DNA from: Aureobasidium sp. EXF-3400
Taxonomy: Eukaryota; Ascomycota; Dothideomycetes; Dothideales; Saccotheciaceae
Direction: 5' to 3'
Length of the DNA stretch: 32,583 bases
Assembly (NCBI GenBank): GCA_024195585.1
Contig: SWBL01000451.1
Span: 1 to 32,583, forward strand
The notes under the pieces were generated by a model. That model did not search any database, was not told the origin of the DNA, and saw only the letters and a program-made list of their open reading frames with translations. The position numbers were made by a program, and so were the translations under genes. Below, in pieces: positions 1 to 10,565 of the stretch. Position 1 is the first letter of the stretch. Each line of letters opens with the position of its first letter.

Positions 1-989
1 GGTCTCGATTCCTGGCACGCAATATACCAACACGACTCACGGACCTTGATAAGGCGTGAATGCGTGCTCTACTGCCAATCATCAGCATTGGAGTCCACCA
101 TCGTCCCGACGTTATGGTTGAACCTGACTGCTTAGTGGGTGTCGGATCGTTAGCGTGTCTTGATCACACAGCATCAGAAGAGTCATGGACATTGCCCGAG
201 AAGGCACGAACGATCGACACAGCAGTCTATCCTGAGTCGACCTCCTTGTATCAGATAGGACAACACTAGACGAGACCACAACTGCCAGCGATGGAGATTG
301 ATGAACGAAGGCTCTTCATAAAAGGGGTAAGAGGGAATATAGGAGGGCAGGGGAAAAGAACGACAAAGCATTGGAGTTGAACGGAGGGGTATGGTGACGG
401 AGAACAGCTTCATCGACAGTGTTCGGATCAGCCATAAGGGAGGGGGGGTTTACCAACCTGACAATCTACAACTCTAGGTTCCAGCTCATTGCCAGGCTTG
501 TGTGACCCTGTTGCTGGGACTCAACCCGCTGGCTGTCGACCGTCGCTTCAAGTCCTTGCACTGGTCATATCGAACATGACAAGAGCTGCGGCCAGCTGAG
601 ATTGGACCACGAACTCGACACAGTGTAGCAAGATCGCCAGGAAAAACCGTGAGACGGTGCTCACATGGTTGAGGTTGATAGAGGCACGAAATGAGCCCCT
701 GCCAGAGCGCGGGGATGAGTACGTGCTTACGGCCGTTGCGCTAGGATCGGCTGAAAGACGTCAGGAACTTTGGTTGGCAAGCATGCGCTTAGATTGCCTT
801 GTCAAACAAGCAAGCAAACTCACTACTGTCTATTGTCCACGACTTAACACCGATCATTCTGCGCGTGCAAGCCTGTCCCATTCTACTAGGAGGCATCACT
901 CTCGCCCGTCAGTTATGTGGAAATATGCACGAATCTCGAGAAGTTCAAGATGGCTAGCTAGGACCGTCAACGGAATTGCTTTTGGTGTA
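1..989. other. No recognisable gene
   Basis: Short open frames exist on both strands, but none shows a recognisable domain, an ATG in good context joined to a long frame, or a convincing intron. Base composition is mixed. I see no RNA gene, terminal repeat or tandem array here. Confidence 0.5.
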
Positions 990-1146
990 ATCACCCCACC
1001 GGCCGGCGCGACTTCCCGCTCTCGCGGCCGCCGCCACTGCCGCTGCTGTCGAAGCGTCGAAGGACGTGAACCAGAGGCGCAGGTCGGTCGACGAACGCGA
1101 GGCCGAGGGCGCGAAACCCCGCCAGCTTCTAGCTCACTCTACAACT
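990..1146 (+). other. GC-rich, Ala-rich coding-like patch
   Basis: This patch is clearly more GC-rich than its surroundings and contains a NotI-type GCGGCCGC site. One plus-strand frame reads as an alanine run followed by charged residues (ATAAAVEASKDVN and then RRRSVDEREAEGAKP), ending at a TAA near 1146. An overlapping frame that extends back to 657 is also open but is arginine-rich and lacks an ATG start. The Ala/charged frame looks more like real protein. No start, donor or acceptor fixes a gene model, and I do not recognise a family. It may be a leftover exon. Confidence 0.25.
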
Positions 1147-2765
1147 GATTAACAAGCTCTATCTCATCAGCGACCGATCATCAATCTATGTAAGTCAGCC
1201 GTCGAGGCCGGATCGTGCATTGTAGCGCGGCTATGTGCAGTCGAAGTGCGGCGCGTGTACACGTGGTGTAGACGAGCAATCAATCCGGCGCAGGAACGAC
1301 GGACGGTCCAACATACGGTTAGCAGTCAGGCACAACTGTGCTTCGTCGAAATATAGACATATCTAGCAGCGCATTGTGTCTGCGCGAGCCTGGCAAGCAG
1401 TATAGGTGTGAGGGCTTGGTTGTACGAGAGGTAAGTTATCCACAGCAGAACTGGAGATAAAATACATAAAGCTACGCAGACTCATAAGTAACAGTACCAA
1501 GGAAAGTAGAGGTCTCCCTGCATGCAGGCACTGCATGGTTATTGCATTGATCGCCTCCCCCGAAATTCTGGAAACAGCTTACGAGGGATTGGCGTGCCAT
1601 GTGGATACGATGAGACCTTGCTTTGCTTTGATTGAATAAGTATTTACCAGTCTGCTGGGATTTTTCATCAATCGCCCTAAGCAAATGAGTGAATACAAGG
1701 CAACCCACCTGGGCGACATTAGATCAGGTGGGCTGTTCAGGAGACGTGAGTAGTGTAGATCCGAGCCGCCGAACAGTAGCAGATCTCCGCAATGCGGGAA
1801 AACAAGTCAAATGACTGAGCAACAATGTGGACACGGACTGCTTCAGATATGATGCATCGGCAAGCGCCTAATTTACCACGCGGACTCAGTACACAGACAA
1901 GCCTCATTGATATTTCCTGGTTGCCCGTATTGCAGACACACGGTCACTATTGATTGACCCGTCAAGTAGCCTTTCGTGCACGCGCGGTGACTGGGCTAGA
2001 TTGATTCGACTTTCAGATCTGTCGCGCGGGCGACCCTGATCGTAAATTTCGCCCTCTGCTTGAAATTCTAGACGCCGCAAACCTGCGCCGATCAAGTTTT
2101 ATTCGAGTGATATTCACTTGTTAGCATTCTGCAGTGAGCAGAGCACACAGTCTACTTAAGTGCACGCACCAAAGTCGTCGCGTTTTGGTGTTGCAACTGC
2201 ACATGTGCCTGATCACACGGCTGACTCGCAGAATCCCGAACTTGTGCTCATCCTGCAGGTCGACTACTCGATTGACTCGATGAGAATCGTGAACAACAAG
2301 GCTGAGAAGAGCTGTTCAAGCATCGCAGAAGCTAGAGAAGCCGACGAGACAATAAGAAAAGTCTGGCATGCGTTGTGCGTGTGTGAATGAGCTTCCATCT
2401 GCTGAGGCGACAGGACAGGAAAGCCGACTGATGGAAACCGGCTATGATGCGCGGACGCCTAGGGGTCAGCACCCTACAAGTCGACCGACCACGGATGCAG
2501 ATGCCAAACAAAGCCACGTTTCCTTGGCGTACGCAAGCGGGATGGTAAACAATATGCTTTGACCAACATCATCCAAGATACTGCACATGTCTCTCTCGTT
2601 GCTCAAACCTCTGCAACGCCCTCACCGCGGCTCTCAACGAGCGCGTGTCTTCATCCGACTTACTTGCTGAGCACTTCAGACCCCCATCTCCGTGACTCTT
2701 GTTGCTGTCTTCCTTTGCGCTAGCAGCGTCCTTCGCGCGCTGACTCACTTCGTCCACTGTCCTGA
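1147..2765. other. No recognisable gene
   Basis: Only short frames on both strands, with no domain, no convincing splice pair and no repeat. The frames near 2160-2560 (+) and 1472-2095 (-) are under 80 codons and read as random sequence. Confidence 0.5.
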
Positions 2766-3209
2766 ACACCAACGCTTTCCAAGTCTCGCGCCGCAGCCGA
2801 CCCACATCCCCTCCGCGAACTCGCATCGGAGCCAACTCTAGCCAGCACCACCGCTATCGCTACCACCATCACTGCCGCTACTACCACCAATCTCACTCTC
2901 TGGCTACCTGGTCGGCAACGCTGCAACTCAATCCATCGAGAAGTTCGTAAAGAGAAAGAAACGTCAGCTATAGTTCTGAGGACAAAGAGAGATTGCGCCT
3001 GCATTTTTGGCAGCGTAGCGTATGGCTCAGCAAAGGTGCCGCCAGCGAGCAGCCCGAGCGCCATAGAGGATGTGTTCACTTGTGCGCGCGCACACATTTG
3101 CGATGCATCCGATCAGAAGAGTAGCAGATTCCCTGCCAAGGTCATTTTGGCGGTCATTCAATCGTGCATGGTTGGCAGGAATGACAGTATCGGAAGTTTA
3201 GAGAAGTAA
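2766..3209 (+). other. Ala/Thr-rich open frame without an ATG
   Basis: A 147-codon plus-strand frame runs from just after a TGA at 2763 to a TAA at 3207. The first half is rich in Ala, Thr and Ser (for example TTAIATTITAATTTNLTLW). The second half contains Lys/Arg-rich and Cys-containing stretches. The first in-frame ATG comes only in the last 15 codons, so if it is coding it must be an internal exon or a 5'-truncated relic. The opposite strand also has a long frame here, so strand choice is uncertain. No family is recognised. Confidence 0.2.
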
Positions 3210-3871
3210 AACAGAGGAGTAACCAAGAGCTATCTTTAAGCAAAGTGGTAACCTGGTTGACAGTATACGAATACTTCCGGAAAAGCACTAGATCTTCGTA
3301 CTTGTGGGAACACCGAGGGTTTACAGGATGAGAAGCTCACTACACCATACAACACATATCATCACCCTCGTCACTTGACGCCAGGCATCTTGTAGTCATG
3401 TGTTTGATCTTGTTCCGCCTGTTCCGTCGTATTGCTCTCTTCTGGAAGCCTCCGTACCGCACGTAGACTGGAAGGGCTAATGTAGATCTGTGTAGTTCAA
3501 CCTTCTATCTAGCACTTGCTCATTTTGTAGATACTATGTTGTAGGATGAAGACAGATAGTGCACATTGAATCACTTGAAACCCGCTAAAAACGAAGCTTT
3601 GAGTGCTTTGTAATCTACGCGTGTGTATCTGAGCGGTGATCACAGTGTATGTAATCTAAGAACATCACGACATCCTAACGCGTGCAAGCGTGGCGGCACT
3701 CATACAGTCCGTGTGTGCTTTCGTCGAGTCTGCTATCTAGCTAGCTAACTGTACATCACTTTCCGCTTTTTGAGGTTTCTATTCATGGATCTTAGCATAG
3801 TGAGCGATTGCTGGCCCGCTCCATGTCTTACAGGGTTAATACCAGTCTTCATTGACACCGTTTAACATTAC
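3210..3871. other. No recognisable gene
   Basis: Mixed-composition DNA with stops in all frames at short spacing. I see no domain, repeat or RNA gene. Confidence 0.5.
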
Positions 3872-4138
3872 TTGGTACAGTCCGTACATCCCCGCGCCAC
3901 AATAGATGTAGAAGGAAGACTCACAGGCAGTCCCAGCCAAGCCAGACAATTACAGATGTGGTTCGACGCGACTCTGCACCAAATAAAATACTTTTTCACC
4001 GAACAGCGAGCATCTATGATAGTCACTTATACCCACTTTTGTGATCTCGAAAGTCAGCGCCTCTACGCCAAGAGTGGAACTTTGTCAACTTTGCTTTTCC
4101 ACGCCGAGAGCCCGATGATTCTTGAAGAGCACTTATAG
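3872..4138 (+). other. Open frame, unrecognised
   Basis: An 88-codon frame without an ATG at its 5' end; the first in-frame ATG is at 3956, leaving about 60 codons. The product would be hydrophilic and mixed helix-like (MWFDATLHQIKYFFTEQ near that ATG). No donor or acceptor was placed with confidence. It lies on the same strand as the decayed coding sequence downstream and could be another relic exon. No family is recognised. Confidence 0.2.
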
Positions 4139-4797
4139 AGAGACATGACGATGAACGAAGTGTTGTGTGTGAAAGAAGATACAGTCAATGATTCCCGTGG
4201 GATGAATGAGGAAAGGACGTTATATATATTTACACACGATTTGATGTGCGAGCAGTATTGTTGCTATCCATCAATTGGATGATGAGAGTGAATGCAAGGA
4301 CTGTACCGGTCATATGGCATCGGCTGATCAGCGTGTGTCATGCTCAATCATTCGCTATCTGGGTTTAGGATATCTCATCAGGTGCTTGAAGAGATCCTGA
4401 ATGGTCACCAGCGCTGTGCAGATGGCTGTATCGCGAGACATGATTCACGCAGCAAGTGAAGGTACACACCTCGTCAAACGAACTGTAGATATGCTGGAAG
4501 TATGACCAACACGCTAGGGTGACAGAATGCTTATGGCAGTGGCTGATGGAAACAAGTTTATAGGCTGGTCCGGTCGATCTTGTTTGCTTCAACGTAACTC
4601 CAAGATTGTCATTGTCTGAGTCACATACTATACCGAGTCATGAGCCTAGCGTGACTCAAAAGTTTCAATTGCGTCACCGCTCGCGCTTGCGTCAGAAGCA
4701 GCACAAATATAAACAAGACGGTATCTTTGTCTCTCTCTCTCTAAGCTCGATGCTCGCTCCGATATCACTATAGAGAGTCTTTGTCCATCTAGCATGA
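4139..4797. other. No gene seen; CT repeat near the 3' end
   Basis: No supported frame. Around 4725-4745 there is a run of CT dinucleotides preceded by an AT-rich AAATATAAAC motif at about 4707. This arrangement resembles a fungal core promoter ahead of the decayed coding sequence that follows. That reading is inference from composition only. Confidence 0.3.
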
Positions 4798-5286
4798 TGC
4801 ATTCGAGATGACGGAGATCCAGAGCCTAGAGTTGCAGCGAAGTGGCTTCGCGCAGTGGCTTCGCGCAGTGGCTTCGCGCAGTTGCGCAGCCTGTGTACCC
4901 AGATCGTCCAGACAGACGGTGAATTGACGAATGAAGATATGATTCAAGACTTCTCAAAGCCACTGTCTAAGATTTTGATCGACCTCGGACTATTTGCGTG
5001 GTTCTATAAGGCTCTGGCCTCCTGTCGTCCGCCAAGAACCCGAAAACTATCCAATCGAGGAAAGGAATCTACACGAAAGTTGCCTGCAGCAGATGTCGGT
5101 AGTATGATCTCTTTGGTCGACGCAAATACGGAAAATGACAGACATCCACTACGTCATACCAGCGTTGAAATCCGCAGCTTATTCTCGCTTCCAGAAGTCG
5201 TGATAAACCGCCACCCTGCGCTGTGCACTTCGAAGACGACAACTTCTACGATGTTTCGATGCATTGCGTAGCGACGAAGTTTCCAC
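4798..5286 (+). pseudogene. Decayed coding fragment, family unknown
   Basis: Protein-like sequence continues on the plus strand but changes frame. One frame is open from 4798 to 5271 and includes MIQDFSKPLSKILIDLGLF. From the ATG at 5135 a second frame reads MTDIHYVIPALKSAAYSRFQ and stops at 5201. A third frame takes over at about 5202 with RDKPPPCAVHFEDDNFYD and reaches a good-looking donor, C|GTAAGC, at 5287. The clean hand-over between the second and third frames suggests a one-base indel in an old gene. A GTAAGC donor here would open a roughly 500-bp AT-rich intron ending at CGCAG (5783), but the joined frame hits a stop soon after, so that join is not supported as it stands. No family is recognised. 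Confidence 0.35.
4841..4887 (+). repeat. 13-bp tandem repeat, three copies
   Basis: AGTGGCTTCGCGC occurs three times head to tail (4841-4853, 4854-4866, 4867-4879), followed by a partial degenerate copy (AGTTGCGC). Because 13 is not a multiple of three, each unit changes frame, so the array is either untranslated or itself a frameshifting insertion in the decayed coding sequence. Confidence 0.85.
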
Positions 5287-5289
5287 GTA

Positions 5290-5765
5290 AGCTAGGCTCA
5301 TCATAAGTCGGTTGCTAGCATTATAATTTATGTATAAGCTATATACTGCATGATCTAGACATCTCGTCATTGCGTAATCCTATCATACATCAATTATTTG
5401 AGAGTAATAATTATTTTGGGATTCCAGATTTTTTTGTCGTGCAAAAAAAGAAATATTCTAGTCCGAACAACGAAATTTTAGAATTTTTTATAAATGACTA
5501 TAACTTCTATCATAGTGTATAGATCTGTACCAAAACTGAATAGCACATATAACTAGCTACATCTTATATTACGCACAGAGCTTAAAGTATAGAACTTAGT
5601 ATATATTTACTTATTAAGCAAAAGAGTAGTAAAGAAGTTATGTGCAAAAATTTAGTAGAATTCCTAAGATATCTTAGAAATTACTATTCTATATAGATCG
5701 TACTAAGTTAGTATGTGTTAAGCTAGATGTAGGGTATCTACATACGAGTTGTAAGCAATCCATCT
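5290..5765. other. AT-rich island, TpA-rich
   Basis: About 475 bp with far higher A+T content than the flanks, many TA dinucleotides, poly-T and poly-A runs near 5430-5450, and a perfect 14-bp palindrome CTAAGATATCTTAG at about 5670. No frame of useful length exists. It could be a long degenerate intron (GTAAGC at 5287, GTTGCGCAG ending 5783), a repeat-induced-point-mutated transposon scrap, or an AT-rich spacer. I see no terminal repeats or target-site duplication. Confidence 0.6.
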
Positions 5766-5766
5766 A

Positions 5767-6543
5767 TTGTTGTTGTTGCGCAGTTCGTCGAACAACGTAA
5801 AAACTTCGAATAGTTCATCCATTCGATCGAACGGAGGGGGTGGCGGTTTATCACGACTTCTGAAAGCGAGAATATCACGCTTCCTGGAAGCGAGAATAGA
5901 TGCTCATTCCAGCCCACACGGTCCGACTGCGGGAGCCGAAAAAGTGGAAAAATTCTCTAGAGAAACTACGGACGACTATGAAGACTTTGTCTTTGCCGCT
6001 GGAGCAGAAGAAATCAGCCAGATGAAGAGAGATCTTCAGAATTTCCTGAAAAATCTGTGCCCAGCAGACATAGATCGGCTTGAAGGCTGCGATCTCAAAA
6101 GGCTGCTTGAATATCGGTGGGACCACGGCTTATCCGATGAGGCTCTTTTCCGAATTAATGAAGGTGCGAGGTCCTTGAGTGATTCCGACTTTGAGCTAAG
6201 AATACTCACATCGGAAAAATCCACGACAGAAAGTACGGATTCGGATTTGCAAAGAACGCCTCAGCGGCGTGTACTGGAAACTTTGCAGCGAACTTCGAAA
6301 CAAGCTACAGATACTGTCATTGAGTCCCGTTATTACAAGCTGGCACTGTACTGTCAGATCGACAACATCAGGAAAGAATTGGAAAATTGCGCAAAATCCA
6401 CAACAGGCGTCCCGTTTCGGACCATGGCTCTAAGAGAAGGGATCAAGCAGACAGGAGATCCCGAGCTGGAAGGAGACAGCGTCAAATCATTTAGAAAAAA
6501 CAAGGGGAGAAGCGGAAGACACTCTGTGACGAGTTTACTCTAG
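5767..6543 (+). CDS. Unrecognised hydrophilic protein, partial exon
   Basis: A 258-codon open frame with no ATG at its 5' end. It begins just before a possible acceptor (TTGCGCAG ending at 5783), and the first internal ATG is at 6022, so it is better read as an exon than a complete gene. The product is charged and helix-rich: a Ser/Asn/Gly-rich start with a five-glycine run, a Lys/Arg/Glu-rich middle (MKRDLQNFLKNLC), and an acidic Ser/Thr linker near residue 150. It ends at a TAG that overlaps a possible acceptor (CTCTAG at 6537-6542). Protein-like sequence continues in another frame, so the gene probably carried an intron or is now frameshifted. No family is recognised. Confidence 0.4.
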   Translation: MLLLRSSSNNVKTSNSSSIRSNGGGGGLSRLLKARISRFLEARIDAHSSPHGPTAGAEKVEKFSRETTDDYEDFVFAAGAEEISQMKRDLQNFLKNLCPADIDRLEGCDLKRLLEYRWDHGLSDEALFRINEGARSLSDSDFELRILTSEKSTTESTDSDLQRTPQRRVLETLQRTSKQATDTVIESRYYKLALYCQIDNIRKELENCAKSTTGVPFRTMALREGIKQTGDPELEGDSVKSFRKNKGRSGRHSVTSLL

Positions 6544-7615
6544 GTATACTCGAAGCGTCCCATGAAGCTCTTGATGTAAGTAGTCACAGCGCTGGGCAAC
6601 ATCTTTGGGATCGCTGGATTCATGCCAGCATCAGCGAATCCGGCACAATATACATGGGAGTCCTTTTGGCCTTCTGTCCAAGCTTACGAAATGAATGCCT
6701 CGCCCTGTCTCAATAAGCTCGAACTCGCATAGAACAATACTCATTAGAAAAAGTCCTTGACGAGCCACATCTCGAAGAGTATGGAATAGCAGCGAAAGAT
6801 CGCGTGCCTGTGAGCTCTGAAGCACGGAACCTCAAATACCTGTATCAAACGCGCAGAGTTAGTGCTTCTATAGGATTCGAGAAAGTGCGTCAAAGCTCTT
6901 CAACACATTGGCTCAGCTGACTACATGTGGGCCTGGAATCAAAGTCCTCGAAGCCGAGTGGAAGAACAGGCGGAAGGACGGATCTGGACAGAGCATATCA
7001 ACCGGACCAAGAACAAGACACCAAGACTGAGCAAGAAGACAGTGAACTGATTGCCAAGGCCGAACAACTATTCAGAAAGCAAGTCACTGAATCAGACCCT
7101 GATCACACGGGAGTCAGATACATCCTTCCTTATCGACACGCTGGAGTTTGGCACTGTCTGTTCAGGTCGTCGGAATTCACTTGCGTCATATATGTGACCG
7201 AGAGCAGGAAAATCAAGGTAATTGGTCGATGGTGGTACAGTTGATGTATCTCTAAGCTGACCGAGTCGTAGGCTGTGAACAAAGATTTGCAGACAGACAA
7301 AGTCAGCCGAAAGCTAAGTGATGCAAGTACACTTCAGACCAACTTGATCTATCAATTGTGCTAATCAGGGATCTAGATTATCAGAGAGAGGGCTTTCTCC
7401 CAATCGTTCAACTATGGGGTGAGATATCGTGGTATGTCCTCCAGCAGCACTATCCTTCTTGCCAGTATGACAAGCATATGGAATACTACAGGGCCATCGA
7501 GTTGCTAGATCCGTGTTGGTGGACGTATTATGCTTCCTGCATTATGGATCCAGGTCAACACGAGAGTTCAGTCAGTGCTGGTGGTGTTATACGTACAGAA
7601 GCACACCTTTCGTGA
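6543..7615 (+). pseudogene. Decayed continuation of the upstream gene, with one intron
   Basis: From 6543 one plus-strand frame reads through TAA at 6714 and TGA at 6918 and stays protein-like to about 7217 (for example HAGVWHCLFRSSEFTCVIY). There a clean fungal-type intron is visible: donor AAG|GTAATT at 7218, branch-like AAGCTGAC, acceptor CGTAG ending at 7271. After the intron, sequence such as NKDLQTDKVSRKLSDASTL continues and hits a TAA. A shifted frame (about 7358-7615) then resumes with aromatic-rich sequence (HMEYYRAIELLDPCWWTYY). Two stops plus one frame change make this an inactivated gene. It may be the 3' part of the gene at 5767, but the family is unknown. Confidence 0.4.
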
Positions 7616-8365
7616 CATCCACAATCAGAATGCTGATGAATAAAGCTAGCAAAACTCCGCAAAAAGAAAACACCCAACCAACGATTTTTTGATAAGCCCA
7701 GGACACGAGCTACCCCATTTGAAGAATTTAAGATCACAGTGAGCTCATCGACCGAAAGTACCGCGAGACATGGATGAGATGGCTAGCAGAGAAGCAGATA
7801 GAGTATACGGCTGTGCATATGACTTTATATCGATTATTCCCGCGACTTCTTCTCGGATATAGGACCATCTAATTCGCATGTCAGAATGTCGTACACCATG
7901 TGGTCATCCGATTAAACATGTAACCATTCGTTCAATCGTTTCTACATAGAATATCATATTTAAGAAAGGAGATCTAGGCATAGAACCTTGCTGGACGATA
8001 GTTTCCTTGTATCGCAGAGATATACTCGACTAGATTGACCTTCTGTGATCTTATCTCAATCTCTGGTCTCTTACTCCTGCCTTACCTAAAACACGGTGCG
8101 CAAAGATCTACTGATGCAGACATCCATGACACTTTGGCGTTGACCGATGGCTGCTAAAGTGTGATTTATCAAGCCTGTCAGCTATCCTTACGCTGATCAT
8201 GTGTAGACAAGGTCATCGATCTTGCCATCAGCCTAACTCACACGTAAGCAAGCCAGTGTCCGTTCGAATGGTTGAGAATATGACCAAATCACGACGCGGT
8301 CTGCTGACTTACTAAAATGGCAGTCACTTTCCCTGAAGAAGGGAAACTGCTTCTTCACCAAAGGT
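7616..8365. other. No recognisable gene
   Basis: Spacer between two plus-strand relics. Stops are frequent in all frames and no repeats or RNA genes are visible. The frame of the next relic is open from about 8276, slightly upstream of its ATG. Confidence 0.5.
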
Positions 8366-9298
8366 ATGGCAGAGCAATCCTACCAAGCTTTAGGAATCCC
8401 GACTGATGGACGCAGCGACGTACCCGATACAGCCTCTGATCAGGAACTACAAGATCAGGAGACATGGCACAACTGTCCGGACTACGCCGCGGTATACGCA
8501 CTGAACAATGACTTCTTCCATGGCAAGCGGGTGGGGCGGAACATCTCTCAGCAATACGACCAGGACTAACTCAATGGGAGTGGACGCCAATTACTCGATC
8601 ATGTCTTCATGCTTAAATTCCACAAACCTAGATTCTCCCGAAGAATTGATGAGAATGGTGTTTATGAGCTCAGAAACATGGGAGTGTGCTCCTATATGCT
8701 TCCGAACAACAGCCCAATACGATTGCCCCTGATGGATGCTCTACTCAGCAGCCAACATTTATACACAATCCTAGTAGATCTTTCGCTTCAATCCAATCAT
8801 AATCGTAACAGTCTGATAATGTCTAACCTCAACCATTGTAGAGGTCTTTCCGAGTTCAAGATAGCAGAGCTTATAGAACTTCTCGAAGAATGGAGCCCGG
8901 ATCGTGACGATTTCTCAGGATCCGTATGCGATCAGCTTACTGAAGACGTTCAACACGTAAAGAAGTCTGATTGTCAGGCTATTATTGACACAAGACCGAC
9001 TGTGTTTCTGACAATCTCCGATCAGTATGATCATGACGTCCAAAAAGCGCTCTTGAACTTGGTAAATCAGTTAGAAAAGGTATTGGAAGGCGAAAGGGGG
9101 TACGCATCTGATCGGAGGGACTGCAAAGGATACAGTTCGCATCCGAACTATTCGATGGATTTGGGCACCCAGAAGCAAAATTTGACGCACACGGTAACCT
9201 TTACGATCTGTGAATCAGCCAGGGAACTGCGACCTCTCACACCACAGGACATCAGAAAGAATCAACATTTGAACACAGCATCTATCCCCATTATATGA
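8366..9298 (+). pseudogene. Unrecognised 310-codon gene with one internal stop
   Basis: A single plus-strand frame runs from an ATG at 8366 to a TGA at 9296-9298 and is interrupted only by TAA at 8567-8569. That stop could derive from CAA by one C to T change. The product would be soluble and helix-rich. It includes a basic segment at about residues 80-95 (KFHKPRFSRRIDENGVYELR), a Leu-rich acidic stretch (IAELIELLEEW) and an amphipathic stretch (VQKALLNLVNQLEKVLEGE). No signal peptide or membrane segment is seen. An ATG (8609) lies downstream of the stop, so a 229-residue protein could still be made. No family is recognised. Confidence 0.45.
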
Positions 9299-10044
9299 CT
9301 ATGGTATATGACTGTTGAGTCGTAGTCTAGCATTATTGCGAAACCGCACAGACTTAGCTTAGGGACATCGAGTAGCTAGTAACCTCTATAGAAACAATCT
9401 TGATCCCACACCTATTACAGTCTTACCTGTAGACATATAAATCATCCTGGAGGTGTTCTTGTTACCGTTGATGCATGGGAGCTCACCCGATCTTCAGGGA
9501 GTTGAACATTACGATGGGAAAGCAATGTATGATAGAGATCTGTAACAGATAGATGGCTCGCGATTGATGTTGAACCCAGGCACTTGTTGTTTCTCTCGTC
9601 ATCAGCCTTCTTGCCACTAATCTAGATGACGAGTATCTTCCTAGGTTCCAAGAGAGATTCTCATATTTGTCGCCATGTGATAGATGCGTTGCAGAACATA
9701 GGAATACCTCAATGCACCTTGACCAGACGACTCTGTCTGGTAGCAGGGTCATTTCATCAGCATATCGACTGAACCTGACTCGAAGTATACATACATGCTA
9801 CAATATGCTAATGACTCTAGGGGCCGTCTATGCATACCTAATCATGACTATAAGACCTTCTACCAGCCCGGAAACTGTATCCACAACGAGTAAGTTCCCA
9901 ATATGTGTCTCTTGGAACAAACTTCGCACTTACCGTCCTCACCGTGTTACCTCACGCATCACCTACCAGCATGTAAAGCCGTCAAGATAACGTGTAATAT
10001 TGGCCAATACGCCCCAAGGAGGATCACAACCTTTGCTAGCATCG
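9299..10044. other. No recognisable gene
   Basis: Frames of 90-110 codons occur on both strands here but overlap one another, lack good starts and show no domain. I do not support any of them. Confidence 0.45.
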
Positions 10045-10557
10045 TTATACTCGTAAAATACCCCTGGAACCGCGAATCAGTGCCTGGTCGTCATAAAGTA
10101 GAGAAGGATACATACCGTCTTCGCACTGACATACAGCATATATTATGCCGCAGCGAGGATACTGGCTTGGCTTCGTGTCAATACTTCCAACTGTGAACTC
10201 AGTACGGTGTATCATGGGGGCTGGAACGTACAAGGGATAGCGGCCGCTCGCAGGGCGTTGCGGAAAGGCCGTACTAAGAGCCGGGAAGAAGATCAGGGAG
10301 ACCAGTGCCCCTAAGTTCATGGTGACGTTTAAGATAAGCGCAGAGGAACAAGTAACGGGCAATACGACATATGTTCCTTCCCAATCAATGACCCAAGCTA
10401 TCAACGAATGACAAGGTACAAGTACGAGATTTCCACAAATCACATGCTGTGATGCAGTAATTCGGGCAGAGATAACATGCAAACGAAGCATATTCACATG
10501 GCATCGAGAGCACAGCATCAGGTCAGAGTGAGAACAATTAGTTGCACGTCTGATCAT
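10045..10557 (-). CDS. Unrecognised ORF with hydrophobic segments
   Basis: A 170-codon minus-strand frame with an ATG at 10557. The middle is hydrophobic (about residues 65-95, including VTCSSALILNVTMNLGALVS) and could span a membrane once or twice. The N-terminal third is rich in Cys, His and Arg. There is no clear signal peptide, catalytic motif or intron. The opposite strand also carries partial open frames, and no promoter-like tract precedes the ATG. It could be a chance frame or another relic. No family is recognised. Confidence 0.25.
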   Translation of the reverse strand: MIRRATNCSHSDLMLCSRCHVNMLRLHVISARITASQHVICGNLVLVPCHSLIAWVIDWEGTYVVLPVTCSSALILNVTMNLGALVSLIFFPALSTAFPQRPASGRYPLYVPAPMIHRTEFTVGSIDTKPSQYPRCGIIYAVCQCEDGMYPSLLYDDQALIRGSRGILRV

Positions 10558-10565
10558 GTAGGTGG

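Noticed and set aside
10045..10557. NLVLVPCHSL stretch resembling the DUF218/YdcF HLxxVPCHxxW motif
   Set aside because: The flanking sequence lacks the expected downstream SGG and acidic motifs in any minus-strand frame, so one short match is not enough.
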